From contig NZ_CABHWW010000005.1 of NCBI RefSeq assembly GCF_902170305.1, positions 1-64,000 of the forward strand: 64,000 nucleotides of DNA, written 5' to 3'. Position numbers and translations under genes: made by a program. The notes beneath the pieces are model-generated. The model saw only the letters and a program-made list of their open reading frames with translations. It did no database searches and was not told the origin of the DNA. Positions 28,381-40,340 of this stretch are shown one piece after another (positions within the stretch are counted from its first letter, which is position 1; each line of letters opens with the position of its first letter). This stretch comes from Yersinia alsatica. GTDB lineage: Bacteria; Pseudomonadota; Gammaproteobacteria; Enterobacterales; Enterobacteriaceae.

Positions 28381-28610
28381 TTTGAGCAGCCGAGTGAAGA
28401 GTGTAGGCAAGGCAATCCGCCATGGACGGCGGATTGAGGCGTCACGCGGAGGGACCCGCGTAAAGCCGTCCGTTAGCCGAAACGATGAGTTGAGGGCCAC
28501 CCACGAAGTGGGCGAGCGATACGTGCGCAAGCGCGGGATTGTTAAGGGTGTGCGCTCACACACCCTTGACCGGTTGGGGCGGCGGAGATTAAGTGAGTCG
28601 TGAAGCTTTA
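28381..28610. repeat. GC-rich multi-hairpin intergenic element between ppc and metF
   Basis: A 230-base stretch, richer in G and C than its flanks, with a series of perfect stems: AATCCGCC/GGCGGATT (28414-28435), ACGCGG/CCGCGT (28444-28461), CCCAC/GTGGG (28500-28512) and AAGGGTGTG/CACACCCTT (28544-28567). Short overlapping frames occur on both strands but have no ribosome site or recognisable domain. It looks like a dispersed palindromic element or a structured RNA; the family is not identified from sequence alone. Confidence 0.55.
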
Positions 28611-28669
28611 ACAACCGAACCCGATCACTAAATCCATGGAAGACAAAACCAACCTCATCCCCCTAAAAA

Positions 28670-29560
<891 letters not shown>

Positions 29561-29621
29561 TTACTCCATTGCCTATGATTGTCGCTTCGACGACTTATGT
29601 TATCTGTCACTGTCCAATTAT

Positions 29622-29645
29622 GAGCGTCTATACGTTTAGACGTCT
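29622..29645 (-). promoter_or_regulatory. Three tandem met boxes (MetJ operator) upstream of metF
   Basis: Three adjacent 8-base units in register with the consensus AGACGTCT: GAGCGTCT (29622), ATACGTTT (29630) and a perfect AGACGTCT (29638). Tandem met boxes are the known MetJ target. They lie 68 bases upstream of the metF start. Confidence 0.88.
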
Positions 29646-29800
29646 AAATAGAAAATGACCGAAGTTGGCGAAAGAGTCAACTTTTAAATAAGTTTAGAGC
29701 GATGATTAATCTTCACGCGCAATACGCGGAAAATTCATGTAGAGGATAACGGGATATTGTGCCTCCCCTACGTCAGGCAGAGGAGGCAAGTAACAGCAGA

Positions 29801-32236
29801 TTACAGCAGTTGAGACAGACGATTTAAATCCGACTGAATGGCTCCAGCGGTGACATCACGACCCGCCCCTGGGCCACGAATGACCAACGGATTATCGCGA
29901 TACCAACGGCTCTCAATGGCGAATACGTTATCGCAAGGTAGCAAGGAGGCCAATGGATGGTCAGCGCGAACCGCTTCAACGCCCACCCGCGCCTTACCAT
30001 TGGCATCAAAGCGGGCGACGTAACGTAATACCAGCCCCATCTCATTCGCTGCTTCTAAGCGCTGAATCATTTGCTGATTCAATGCTTCGCCATTTTCAAA
30101 GAATTGATCCACTGAGCCGACATCTGCACCCGCAGGTACCAATGACTCCACTCGCACTTGATTCGGTTCGATGTCATAACCGGCTTCACGGGCTAAGATA
30201 ACCAGCTTGCGCATGACATCCTGACCCGAGAGATCCACGCGCGGATCGGGCTCCGTCAGACCTTGCTGCCAGGCTTGATCCACCAGCTCGGTAAAGGGCA
30301 CCGTGCCGTCAAATTGCAGGAACAACCAAGACAGCGTCCCGGAGAAAATACCGCTAATGGCCAAGATGCTGTCGCCACTATCACGCAAGTCACGCACGGT
30401 GTGGTTCACCGGTAAACCGGCACCGACCGTGGCGTTATACAGCCAATGGCGACCGGTTTTGGCAAAAGCATCACGGATTTGGCGATAGTTATTGCTGCTT
30501 GAAGCACCGGCTAATTTATTGGCACTGATCACATGGAAGCCGTAACTGGCGAAATCCAGATATTGCTCGGCAAGTGACTCGCTGGCGGTGACATCCAACA
30601 CCACCAAATCATCAAACGGGTGCGCGCGCATCCACAAGAACAGTGATTCTTCATCCTGCTCTTTGGCTTCATCATCATAAAATGCCAGTGTCCGGCTAGC
30701 ATCCAGCCCGTCATAACTCAGCAGGCTACGACGGCTGTCGACAACCCCGGCTAGCACGAATTCGAAACCACTGCGGGCCGAAATATTTTTTTGCTCACGG
30801 GCAAACAGCTCCAGCCAACGAGCACCAATGTTACCTTTGCCAAACAGCATCAAACCAATGCGTTTTTCGGCGCGGAACAGCGACTGATGCAGCCCTTGAA
30901 TCAAGTGCTCAGTCGGCCCAAGACGCAGCACGGCAACCATGCTGATACCGTCTTCCGCCTGCCAGATAAATTCAACCGGCTGATCTTTCAACTGTTGATA
31001 AAAACGGTGGCTGTGTAGCGGGTTTTTACTCACTCCTGCACCAACCAATGCTACCAGAGCCAACCCCTCACGCAGAGATAATTTCCCCGGCAGCGTGGCG
31101 TCTTCCAGCACTCTGAGCGCACTGTTAACCACTTCTGAGGTATAGCAAAGTTGCAATAGATTGCGGTCAGGATGGATACCGGTCGCCAGCGGTTTGATTT
31201 GCGCACGTTTGAGGAGCAAATCAATTTCTTTCTGTGCCAGCGAGAAATCGTGGTGGCTGGCAATCTGTAATTCGATCAGGCAAACATCATCATGGCTGGT
31301 GACAATCTTGGCACCAGACCCGGAGGCCAGTACCCGCTCAATGCGCGTTGAACCTTGCTCCGGCTGATAGCTACAGCGCAGTTGTAAATCAATATCGCTG
31401 CCTGAAACCGGCTGTAACGTGCGGGTATGCAGTACCGGGGCCGCCAGCCGGGCTAATTCACTGGCTTCATCCAGCCGCAGTAATGGCAGTAAACAGGCGT
31501 CTTTCACTTTACGTGGGTCAGCGCTATATACCCCAGCAACATCACTCCAGATGGTGACGCGCTCGACACCCGCCAGCGCACCAACTTGGGTCGCTGAGTA
31601 GTCACTGCCGTTGCGCCCCAACAACACGGTTTCACCGGTGTTATTGCGCGAAATAAAGCCAGTCACCACCAAGCGCTGATGCGGGTGTTGTGCCATCAAT
31701 TGCTGCAACAACGGGTAAGAGCGGCCTTCATCAATTTGTGGTTGCGCTGCACGTTCCGCGCGCAGGAAGCTGCGGGCATCAAGCCAAGTAGCATCCATAT
31801 CCAGCTTGTTCAGTACCGCAGCCATCAAACGGGCCGACCAAATCTCGCCATGACCAACCACTTCGGCATAAATAGCATCGTCAACTTTGTTATCCAGCAG
31901 ACCAGCCAGGCGCTCCAAGTCATGGATAAATTCGCTGATCAGCGGCTCGGCTATTTCTGGTGACAATAAGCCACTAATCAAGTCGTGTTGATAACGACGC
32001 AAATTTTGCTGCACCTGATGGGCAGAAAGACGGTCACTTTGACTCAGTTTCAACCAACTAATCAGCTGGTTAGTTGTACTACCTGCCGCAGACACCACCA
32101 TGAGATCGCCGGGGTGACTGTAGTTAGCCATAATATTGGCCACCCGCAGGTAACACTTCACATCTGCAAGGCTACTACCACCAAATTTATGTAGCTGACG
32201 ACCAGTAACCGCTGCTGCTACCGCTGTTGCATTCAT
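29801..32236 (-). CDS. metL: Bifunctional aspartokinase II / homoserine dehydrogenase II MetL
   Basis: Catalyses aspartate phosphorylation and homoserine formation in the methionine branch. The 811-residue fusion starts with the aspartokinase domain (KFGGSSLADVKCY at about 17) and continues through a central regulatory-like region to the homoserine dehydrogenase domain (LFGKGNIGARWLE at about 460; later NKLAG and the GAGRDVTA end). It starts 2 bases after the metB stop, so metBL is translated as a unit. Confidence 0.97.
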   Translation of the reverse strand: MNATAVAAAVTGRQLHKFGGSSLADVKCYLRVANIMANYSHPGDLMVVSAAGSTTNQLISWLKLSQSDRLSAHQVQQNLRRYQHDLISGLLSPEIAEPLISEFIHDLERLAGLLDNKVDDAIYAEVVGHGEIWSARLMAAVLNKLDMDATWLDARSFLRAERAAQPQIDEGRSYPLLQQLMAQHPHQRLVVTGFISRNNTGETVLLGRNGSDYSATQVGALAGVERVTIWSDVAGVYSADPRKVKDACLLPLLRLDEASELARLAAPVLHTRTLQPVSGSDIDLQLRCSYQPEQGSTRIERVLASGSGAKIVTSHDDVCLIELQIASHHDFSLAQKEIDLLLKRAQIKPLATGIHPDRNLLQLCYTSEVVNSALRVLEDATLPGKLSLREGLALVALVGAGVSKNPLHSHRFYQQLKDQPVEFIWQAEDGISMVAVLRLGPTEHLIQGLHQSLFRAEKRIGLMLFGKGNIGARWLELFAREQKNISARSGFEFVLAGVVDSRRSLLSYDGLDASRTLAFYDDEAKEQDEESLFLWMRAHPFDDLVVLDVTASESLAEQYLDFASYGFHVISANKLAGASSSNNYRQIRDAFAKTGRHWLYNATVGAGLPVNHTVRDLRDSGDSILAISGIFSGTLSWLFLQFDGTVPFTELVDQAWQQGLTEPDPRVDLSGQDVMRKLVILAREAGYDIEPNQVRVESLVPAGADVGSVDQFFENGEALNQQMIQRLEAANEMGLVLRYVARFDANGKARVGVEAVRADHPLASLLPCDNVFAIESRWYRDNPLVIRGPGAGRDVTAGAIQSDLNRLSQLL

Positions 32237-32238
32237 GC

Positions 32239-33399
32239 TTACCTCGTTCCCGCCAACTGGAAGGCATTTTCCAAATCGGCAATCAAATCTTCGCTGTCTT
32301 CAATACCCGCGGAAATACGCAATAAGCTATCAGTAATGCCTGCGGCAATACGCGCTTCTGCTGCCATGCCGGCATGGGTCATGGTCGCTGCATGGGATAT
32401 CAGACTTTCGACACCGCCCAAAGACTCTGCCAGAGTAAATAACTCAAGGGCTGAGAGGAAACGGCGCAGTAGCTGCTCATCACCATCGATCTCAAAACTG
32501 AGCATCGCACCAAAACCTGATTGCTGACGGCAAGCAATTTCGTGGCCGGGATGTTGTGGCAGGGAAGGATGATACAGCTTTTTCACTAAAGGCTGCTGCT
32601 GTAAATAGCGAACAATGTCATCCGCATTACGCTGCTGTTGAGCCATACGTGGCGATAAAGTGCGTAAACCACGTAATAACAAATAGCTATCAAATGCCGC
32701 GCCAGTCACACCGATATTATTCGCCCACCACGCCAGCTCAACGGCTAACTCAGGATCTTTGGCAATTACCGCGCCGGCAACCACATCAGAATGCCCATTG
32801 AGATATTTGGTACAGGAATGCACGACCAGATCCGCACCTAAAGAGAGAGGCTGCTGCAACGCGGGGCTGAGGAAAGTATTATCACAGACGGTCAGAGCGC
32901 CGACGGCGTGAGCAGCTTTACAGATTGCCGCGATATCGACCACCCGCAACAGTGGGTTACTGGGAGTTTCAATTAACACCAGCTTGGGTTTTTCAGCTAA
33001 TGCTTGGCTCAAGGCGACTTCATCGCCTTGGTCAACAAACAACACCCGATAAGCACCGCGCTTACTGAGGCTATCGAATAAACGGTAGCTGCCGCCGTAG
33101 CAGTCGTGCGGAGCAACCAGCAGGTCACCCGGCTTAAGAAATGTGGTGCAAACCAAATGAATCGCTGACATCCCACTGCTGGTCATTACCGCACCAGCGC
33201 CCCCCTCCAGTTCAGCCAGCGCGCGCTGCACCACATCACGCGTCGGATTACCGCGACGTGAATAGTCATGGGCGCGTGGCTGATTAAAGTCGATAAAATT
33301 ATAGGTACTGGAGAGGTGAATCGGGGGGACAACGCAGCCGTATTGCTCGTCATCGTTTAACCCGCTACGGACTGCTATTGTTGCCTGTTTACGCGTCAT
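32239..33399 (-). CDS. metB: Cystathionine gamma-synthase MetB
   Basis: PLP enzyme joining O-succinylhomoserine and cysteine to cystathionine. The 386-residue product has the PLP-binding lysine in HSCTKYLNGHSDV (about 198) and the SSGMSAIHL and DNTFLSPALQ segments. The frame extends to 33480, but the ATG at 33397-33399 gives MTRKQATIAVRSG, as in E. coli, and leaves the met boxes outside the gene. First gene of metBL; divergent from metJ. Confidence 0.97.
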   Translation of the reverse strand: MTRKQATIAVRSGLNDDEQYGCVVPPIHLSSTYNFIDFNQPRAHDYSRRGNPTRDVVQRALAELEGGAGAVMTSSGMSAIHLVCTTFLKPGDLLVAPHDCYGGSYRLFDSLSKRGAYRVLFVDQGDEVALSQALAEKPKLVLIETPSNPLLRVVDIAAICKAAHAVGALTVCDNTFLSPALQQPLSLGADLVVHSCTKYLNGHSDVVAGAVIAKDPELAVELAWWANNIGVTGAAFDSYLLLRGLRTLSPRMAQQQRNADDIVRYLQQQPLVKKLYHPSLPQHPGHEIACRQQSGFGAMLSFEIDGDEQLLRRFLSALELFTLAESLGGVESLISHAATMTHAGMAAEARIAAGITDSLLRISAGIEDSEDLIADLENAFQLAGTR

Positions 33400-33442
33400 A
33401 TGGATTACCACCAGCCGGGATCGAGAAAATGTTACGCCAGAG

Positions 33443-33498
33443 TAGACGCACAAATTACGGACGTCAATACATCTGGACATCTAAACTTCTTTGCGTAT
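33443..33498. promoter_or_regulatory. Met box array (MetJ operator) between metB and metJ
   Basis: A run of 8-base units in one register. The best are GGACGTCA (33459), ATACATCT (33467) and GGACATCT (33475), followed by AAACTTCT (33483) and TTGCGTAT (33491); TAGACGCA at 33443 is in the same register with one weak unit between. This resembles the five-box operator of E. coli metBJ. It should repress metBL and probably autoregulate metJ. Confidence 0.85.
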
Positions 33499-33603
33499 AG
33501 ATTGAGCAATTGAATAATAACCGCTAAAATTATATGAGTTTTAGCTATCTCAATGATGTCAGTCAGGTTTCGGTGGGGTTTTGTTTAACCACAGAAAATG
33601 GCT

Positions 33604-33728
33604 TAGACCCAATAGATTTCAAGTTGCAGGTAGGAAACAACAGAATAAACTCAAGGAGTTGAGGTAACTCAATGACTTGAGTGAATGAGGGCAAGTAACC
33701 CCCTGCGGCTTGAAAGATGACGGGGATA
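33604..33728 (+). repeat. ERIC-like repeat in the metJ leader region
   Basis: About 125 bases starting TAGACCCAATAGATTTCAAG and ending GATGACGGGGATA, with a central palindrome (CTCAAGGAGTTGAG...CTTGAGTGAATGAG). It keeps the ERIC outer ends and the CCCTGCGGCTTGAA segment, but its centre differs from the classical ERIC while still folding. It lies 153 bases upstream of metJ. Confidence 0.78.
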
Positions 33729-33881
33729 GAAAGGCAATAGCTATCAATAAATAGTAAAAAGGGTTATTTCAGTGACCTTAGTCTAGTAAAATTGACATTT
33801 ATTTAGTGAGAACAGCGAAGATCGGGCATAATTGGCCGGTTTTCAGAATTTTGTATTTTTCCGACAAATTTAAGGTGTCCC

Positions 33882-34199
33882 ATGGCTGAGTGGAACGGCG
33901 AGTATGTCAGCCCTTACGCTGAACACGGTAAGAAAAGCGAACAGGTCAAAAAAATTACGGTATCCATTCCGCTGAAGGTTTTAAAAATCCTCACCGATGA
34001 ACGGACCCGTCGTCAGGTCAACAACCTGCGACACGCCACCAACAGTGAATTGTTGTGTGAAGCTTTTCTGCATGCATTTACCGGTCAGCCGCTGCCGAAC
34101 GACGAAGATCTGCGTAAAGAGCGCAGTGATGAAATCCCGGAAGCCGCGAAGATTTTAATGCGTGAGTTGGGTGTTGATCCCGATACCTGGGAATATTGA
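33882..34199 (+). CDS. metJ: Methionine regulon repressor MetJ
   Basis: Ribbon-helix-helix repressor that uses S-adenosylmethionine as corepressor and binds tandem met boxes. It has 105 residues, the same as in E. coli. The DNA-contacting beta strand KKITVSIP and the following helices are conserved, and it ends DTWEY. Its targets metF and metBL are in this window with matching operators. A bidirectional hairpin follows at 34254. Confidence 0.97.
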   Translation: MAEWNGEYVSPYAEHGKKSEQVKKITVSIPLKVLKILTDERTRRQVNNLRHATNSELLCEAFLHAFTGQPLPNDEDLRKERSDEIPEAAKILMRELGVDPDTWEY

Positions 34200-34253
34200 T
34201 TCTCGGCAACAACTCGGTTCATCAGTCAACGTGAAGCGAGCTGTAGAAATAAA

Positions 34254-34274
34254 AAAGGCGCCTAGGGCGCCTTT
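34254..34274. terminator. Terminator-like hairpin after metJ
   Basis: AAAGGCGCC / GGCGCCTTT perfect stem with a TAG loop, flanked by an A-run on the left. The same 22-base core recurs at 35231-35252. Confidence 0.75.
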
Positions 34275-34516
34275 GACTTATTTAAAGCTGTATTATCTGT
34301 GCATATTACTTTCTTATACAAACCGCCAGTCACAAGAATATTCTCATAATATGAAAATAGAGAATTTCCTTATAATTTGACTCACTCTATTTTAATAAAA
34401 ACTCGGTCTCTCAATTATTATTTTACTCATACGGTTTATTAGGATATAAAGACTTTTCTAATGATTTATCCTTACTGATTAAAAATTAACTCTCGATTGA
34501 TAAATGGATTTAAAAT
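34275..34516. other. AT-rich gap between metJ and yiaA
   Basis: About 240 bases with no gene, ribosome site or palindrome that I can support. It is AT-rich and should carry the yiaA promoter. Confidence 0.4.
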
Positions 34517-34972
34517 ATGAATGCTAGCCATGCTAAACCCTCCTCTGCATTTACCGCTGCCTCTTGGCTAGCGCTATTAGGTGGTTTTGTTATATTTCTG
34601 GTAGGTCTATGGAATGCCGATATGCAATTAAATGAGCGGGGTTACTACTTTGCAGTATTAATACTCGGCCTATTCTCCGCCGTTTCTTTGCAAAAAACAG
34701 TACGTGATAAGTTAGAAGGCATGACAACCACTTCAATTTACTACAGTTTATGCTGGGTTGCTTTTATTCTGGCAGTTCTATTGATGTGTGTAGGCCTATG
34801 GAATGCAACACTGGCATTGAGTGAAAAAGGCTTTTACGGCGTGACTTTCTTTATGAGTCTGTTTGGTGCTATTGCAGTACAAAAGAATACCCGCGATAGT
34901 GCTAACGTCGCCGATTCTGAATCTGTTTCAGTGTTCAATAAAATAAAGGAACCCTTGAAATCTGAGGATTAA
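34517..34972 (+). CDS. yiaA: Inner-membrane protein YiaA (YiaAB two-helix family)
   Basis: Membrane protein of 151 residues made of two copies of a two-helix unit. The repeated features are [17 protein letters not shown] (about 29) and [17 protein letters not shown] (about 92), and each unit ends in a [18 protein letters not shown] stretch followed by a charged TRD/VRD segment. This is the layout and sequence of E. coli YiaA; the function is unknown. In E. coli it lies elsewhere on the chromosome, so its place between metJ and rpmE is specific to this lineage. It is framed by two near-identical hairpins. Confidence 0.9.
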   Translation: MNASHAKPSSAFTAASWLALLGGFVIFLVGLWNADMQLNERGYYFAVLILGLFSAVSLQKTVRDKLEGMTTTSIYYSLCWVAFILAVLLMCVGLWNATLALSEKGFYGVTFFMSLFGAIAVQKNTRDSANVADSESVSVFNKIKEPLKSED

Positions 34973-34996
34973 TCTTTCCTAACTATTGATGACCAG

Positions 34997-35031
34997 TGGT
35001 TAAACTTGATATTCATGTTTAACCATTTTTT
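34997..35031 (+). terminator. Intrinsic terminator of yiaA
   Basis: TGGTTAAAC / GTTTAACCA perfect 9-base stem with an 11-base loop followed by six T residues. Confidence 0.88.
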
Positions 35032-35230
35032 CATCCTGTGGACAATCAGATCCTGGAGTGTTTTATATTAAGTACGTCAGAGTAATAATATTATTCCCAG
35101 ATAAGTCATGAAGAGCGTGCATTAATCATTATTGTTAATTTATCAGCATTACTCATGATGCTATTAAATATACGTTTTATGTTTTCATACTATCTGGTAT
35201 ATCAGTGACACATGATAGTCTTAGAAAACA

Positions 35231-35255
35231 AAAAAGGCGCCTAGGGCGCCTTTTT
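35231..35255 (-). terminator. Intrinsic terminator of rpmE
   Basis: AAAAAGGCGCC / GGCGCCTTTTT stem with a TAG loop. Downstream of rpmE on the minus strand it is followed by a T-run. It is almost identical to the hairpin at 34254-34274. Confidence 0.88.
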
Positions 35256-35272
35256 CGTCTGACGGGCAATAA

Positions 35273-35488
35273 TTACTTCTTAGCACCCGGCACGCTGAAA
35301 CGCTTGTTGAAGCGGTCAACACGGCCACCGGTAGCAACATCACGCTGCTTGCCAGTGTAGAACGGGTGGCATTCGCCGCACACGTCCAGATTCAGGTCAT
35401 GACCAACAGTTGAGTTGATCTTGATAACGTTACCGCAAGAGCAAGAAGCAGTAACTTGTTCGTATTTAGGGTGGATACCTTGTTTCAT
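35273..35488 (-). CDS. rpmE: 50S ribosomal protein L31 RpmE (zinc-binding form)
   Basis: Ribosomal protein L31, 71 residues. The four zinc cysteines Cys16, Cys18, Cys37 and Cys40 are all present, so this is the zinc-containing type rather than the zinc-free paralogue YkgM. The C terminus (RFSVPGAKK) is basic. Divergent from priA, as in E. coli. Confidence 0.97.
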   Translation of the reverse strand: MKQGIHPKYEQVTASCSCGNVIKINSTVGHDLNLDVCGECHPFYTGKQRDVATGGRVDRFNKRFSVPGAKK

Positions 35489-35756
35489 GGAAAACCTCTA
35501 TATTTAGGCCGTGTCGCTATCCAGCCCTGTTCCGCCAGACACCACACGATTGATAAATAATTAATTTTATTGATAACTAACTATCGCTGGTAAAATAAGC
35601 AACGGCTGTTAACAGAGTTTGATATCGAATTATATCAAAGGCGGCGAATCATACAGAATTTGACCAAACCGCGCAATCGAATCCGCACATTTTGCAGTAC
35701 GCAGTGTAAACTATCCAATCTTTTTTTATTCAAGCCCATTTCTTTATTCAGGATAA

Positions 35757-37961
<2,205 letters not shown>

Positions 37962-38300
37962 ATACCCGGCTTACTTGAAGTTGTTACTGCGGTTATTGAC
38001 GTAATTTATTGTTTGATTTGCCACTCAAAGCAATCGTTTACCCTGCTTTGTGCGAGCCAGTTCGAAAAAACCTACTTATGTCACACTTTTAATGCAAATT
38101 AGGTAACAAATTGCCCTCACTATCTGTATAGAATGACGGAAAGTCTGTTTTTAACCGAAACCACACTGCCATGAAAGGATATGAGCGCGCTTACCGGACA
38201 TACCGGTTTACGTGTGACAACCCGTTAATATCCTGAGCCATTGGCCACGGGATATCTCAAGCATTAGTGCTGGCTCGGAGCCAGAGCAAGGAGAAGGGCG
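37962..38300. other. Intergenic region and leader upstream of cytR
   Basis: About 340 bases without a gene. It contains a small hairpin CTGGCT / AGCCAG (38270-38284) just before the cytR ribosome site (AGGAG, 38288-38292) and an imperfect inverted repeat around ATATCC...GGGATAT (38227-38254). Neither has a T-tract. It presumably carries the cytR promoter. Confidence 0.45.
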
Positions 38301-39329
38301 TTGGAACATAAGAAAGAATTCACGATGGCCACCATGAAAGACGTTGCCGAGATGGCCGGTGTTTCTACTGCGACGGTATCGCGCGCATTGATGAACCCTG
38401 AAAAAGTTTCAACAGTGACCCGGCAAAAAGTGGAGCAAGCGGTTCTGGCTGTGGGTTACTCTCCTCATGCTTTATCTCGCAATATCAAACGTAACGAATC
38501 GCGCACTATTCTGGTTATCGTCCCGGATATCAGTGACCCATTCTTTGCCGATATCATTCAGGGCATTGAACATGCTGCCGCCCAGCAAGGTTATCTGATA
38601 TTAATTGGCGATTGTGCCCAACAAACGCAGCAAGAGCGTACCTTCGTTAATTTGATTATCACTAAGCAAATTGATGGCATGTTGCTGTTGGGCTCTAACT
38701 TGCCCTTTGATGCCAGCAAAGAAGAACAGCGCAATTTACCGCCGATGGTCATGGCAAATGAGTTTGCTCCCGAACTGGAACTGCCAACAGTACATATCGA
38801 TAATCTAACCGCCGCCTTTGATGCCGTGCATTATCTGCATGAATTAGGGCACAAACGTATCGCCTGTATTGCCGGGCCAGAGAGTATGCCGCTATGTCAT
38901 TATCGGCTACAGGGCTATATTCAGGCGCTGCGTCGCAATGGTATTGCCGTCGACAGCGACTATATTATGCGCGGGGACTTTAGCTACGAAGCCGGTGCTG
39001 AAACTTTTGCCGCACTGATGGAACTCCCTCATCCACCGACAGCAATATTTTGTCACAATGATGTGATGGCGATAGGTGCGATGTGGCAAGCGAAGAGAAT
39101 GGGGCTACGTGTCCCGCAAGATGTCTCGGTAGTCGGCTTTGATGACCTAAAATTGTCACAGTATTGCGATCCCCCCTTGACCACGGTGGCACAACCACGT
39201 TATCAAATTGGTCAGCAAGCCATGTTACTATTACTTGAGCAGTTACAAGGGCATTCAGTACAAAGTGGCTCCCGCTTGTTAGACACCGAATTAATCGTCA
39301 GGGAAAGTACTGCTGCGCCTAAACGCTAG
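38301..39329 (+). CDS. cytR: Nucleoside-regulon repressor CytR (LacI family), TTG start
   Basis: LacI/GalR-type repressor that works together with CRP at nucleoside uptake and catabolism genes and is induced by cytidine. It has 342 residues: a helix-turn-helix (about 12-32, MKDVAEMAGVSTATVSRAL) and a periplasmic-binding-like effector domain. The start is read as TTG at 38301: AGGAG lies 8 bases upstream, and the product then has exactly the same 11 residues before MKDV as E. coli CytR. The ATG eight codons in would be truncated and lacks a ribosome site. Confidence 0.92.
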   Translation: MEHKKEFTMATMKDVAEMAGVSTATVSRALMNPEKVSTVTRQKVEQAVLAVGYSPHALSRNIKRNESRTILVIVPDISDPFFADIIQGIEHAAAQQGYLILIGDCAQQTQQERTFVNLIITKQIDGMLLLGSNLPFDASKEEQRNLPPMVMANEFAPELELPTVHIDNLTAAFDAVHYLHELGHKRIACIAGPESMPLCHYRLQGYIQALRRNGIAVDSDYIMRGDFSYEAGAETFAALMELPHPPTAIFCHNDVMAIGAMWQAKRMGLRVPQDVSVVGFDDLKLSQYCDPPLTTVAQPRYQIGQQAMLLLLEQLQGHSVQSGSRLLDTELIVRESTAAPKR

Positions 39330-39394
39330 GCAAATATTCAGGGGTTCAGTAACATGACGGACTTATTCCATCATCACGACGCAGCGAAACGATA

Positions 39395-40240
39395 GTGGCA
39401 CAAAGAGATTATGTAAGCCGAGGGCGCTCAGGAGCGCGGCGCAAAAGCACCAGCCGAAAAAAACGCAGTGCTCCAGCAGTATCCAAAACCGTGATGGCAC
39501 TGGCCGTCGCGCTATTAGTGGTATTTGTTGGTGGCCTTTATTTCATCACCCACAATAAGCCGGGTGAGCTTCCGTTACTGCCTAGCCATGACCCACGCAC
39601 GGGTAACGGGTTACCGCCTAAACCGGAAGAGCGCTGGCGTTATATTAAAGAGTTGGAAAATCGTCAAATTGGCGTGCCGACTCCAACAGAGCCGTCTGCC
39701 GGTGGTGAAGTGAATTCCAAGACGCAGCTGACCAACGAGCAGCGCCAATTGCTTGAGCAGATGCAGGCGGATATGCGCCAGCAGCCGACGCAATTATCAG
39801 AAGTGCCGTATAACCAAGGGATGCAGGTGCCGCGCTCGGCCGTGACCATCAAACCGCCGGTCACTGATATGCAGCAGCAGCCACTAACGCCACCGCGTCA
39901 AACAACCGCGCCGGTACAGCAGCAGGCTCCGACACCACCGCGTACACAGCAGTCTACTGCTCCGGTAACTCCGGCCGTAACACCGCCGAAACCGGAAAAA
40001 GAGAAAGAAAAAGCGCAACGTTGGATGGTGCAATGTGGTTCATTCAAAGCCGTTGATCAGGCCGAGTCTATTCGCGCTCAATTGGCATTTGAAGGTATTG
40101 AAAGCCGCGTAACTGCCGGTGGCGGCTGGAATCGCGTGGTACTCGGCCCTTACAGTACCAAGGCTGCCGCAGATAAAGCCTTACAGCGTTTGAAAGGCGC
40201 TGGTCAATCAGGATGCATTCCCCTCGCTGTGGGGGGTTGA
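39395..40240 (+). CDS. ftsN: Cell-division protein FtsN
   Basis: Late divisome protein that triggers septal peptidoglycan synthesis. The 281-residue bitopic protein has a basic cytoplasmic tail (MAQRDYVSRGRS), one membrane segment (about 33-52), a proline/glutamine-rich periplasmic linker, and a C-terminal SPOR domain that binds denuded glycan (WMVQCGSFKAVDQAESIRAQL, with the Cys pair QCGSF and SGCIP). The start codon is GTG, as in E. coli; the linker is shorter than the E. coli one (319 residues in total there). The hslVU promoter overlaps its end. Confidence 0.95.
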   Translation: MAQRDYVSRGRSGARRKSTSRKKRSAPAVSKTVMALAVALLVVFVGGLYFITHNKPGELPLLPSHDPRTGNGLPPKPEERWRYIKELENRQIGVPTPTEPSAGGEVNSKTQLTNEQRQLLEQMQADMRQQPTQLSEVPYNQGMQVPRSAVTIKPPVTDMQQQPLTPPRQTTAPVQQQAPTPPRTQQSTAPVTPAVTPPKPEKEKEKAQRWMVQCGSFKAVDQAESIRAQLAFEGIESRVTAGGGWNRVVLGPYSTKAAADKALQRLKGAGQSGCIPLAVGG

Positions 40241-40264
40241 AAAGTAGTAATCCTCCCCCATTTA
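40236..40264 (+). promoter_or_regulatory. Sigma-32 heat-shock promoter of hslVU
   Basis: A -35 element TTGAAA (40237-40242) and a -10 element CCCCATTTA (40256-40264) separated by 13 bases, matching the sigma-32 pattern (TTGAAA, CCCCATnT). The -35 overlaps the ftsN stop codon. hslVU is a known heat-shock operon. Confidence 0.85.
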
Positions 40265-40277
40265 TAATCTCAATATA

Positions 40278-40310
40278 CCTCATACTGTTTTTCTGAAAGA
40301 CAGTATGGGG
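40278..40310 (+). other. Stem-loop in the hslVU leader
   Basis: CATACTGT / ACAGTATG (40281-40288 and 40300-40307) perfect stem, extendable to 11 pairs with one G-U, between the promoter and the GTG start. I recall that E. coli hslVU also has a leader stem-loop affecting mRNA stability. Confidence 0.65.
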
Positions 40311-40340
40311 ACTCATTCAGTCTGCAACGAGGGTCCGCTC

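Noticed and set aside
28363-28614. Overlapping 70-80 codon frames on both strands between ppc and metF
   Set aside because: No ribosome site, no domain, and the DNA is a series of hairpins. More likely a repeat or structured element than a gene.
40305-40340. Upstream ATG for hslV
   Set aside because: It would place 12 residues before the catalytic N-terminal threonine, which is incompatible with HslV activity.
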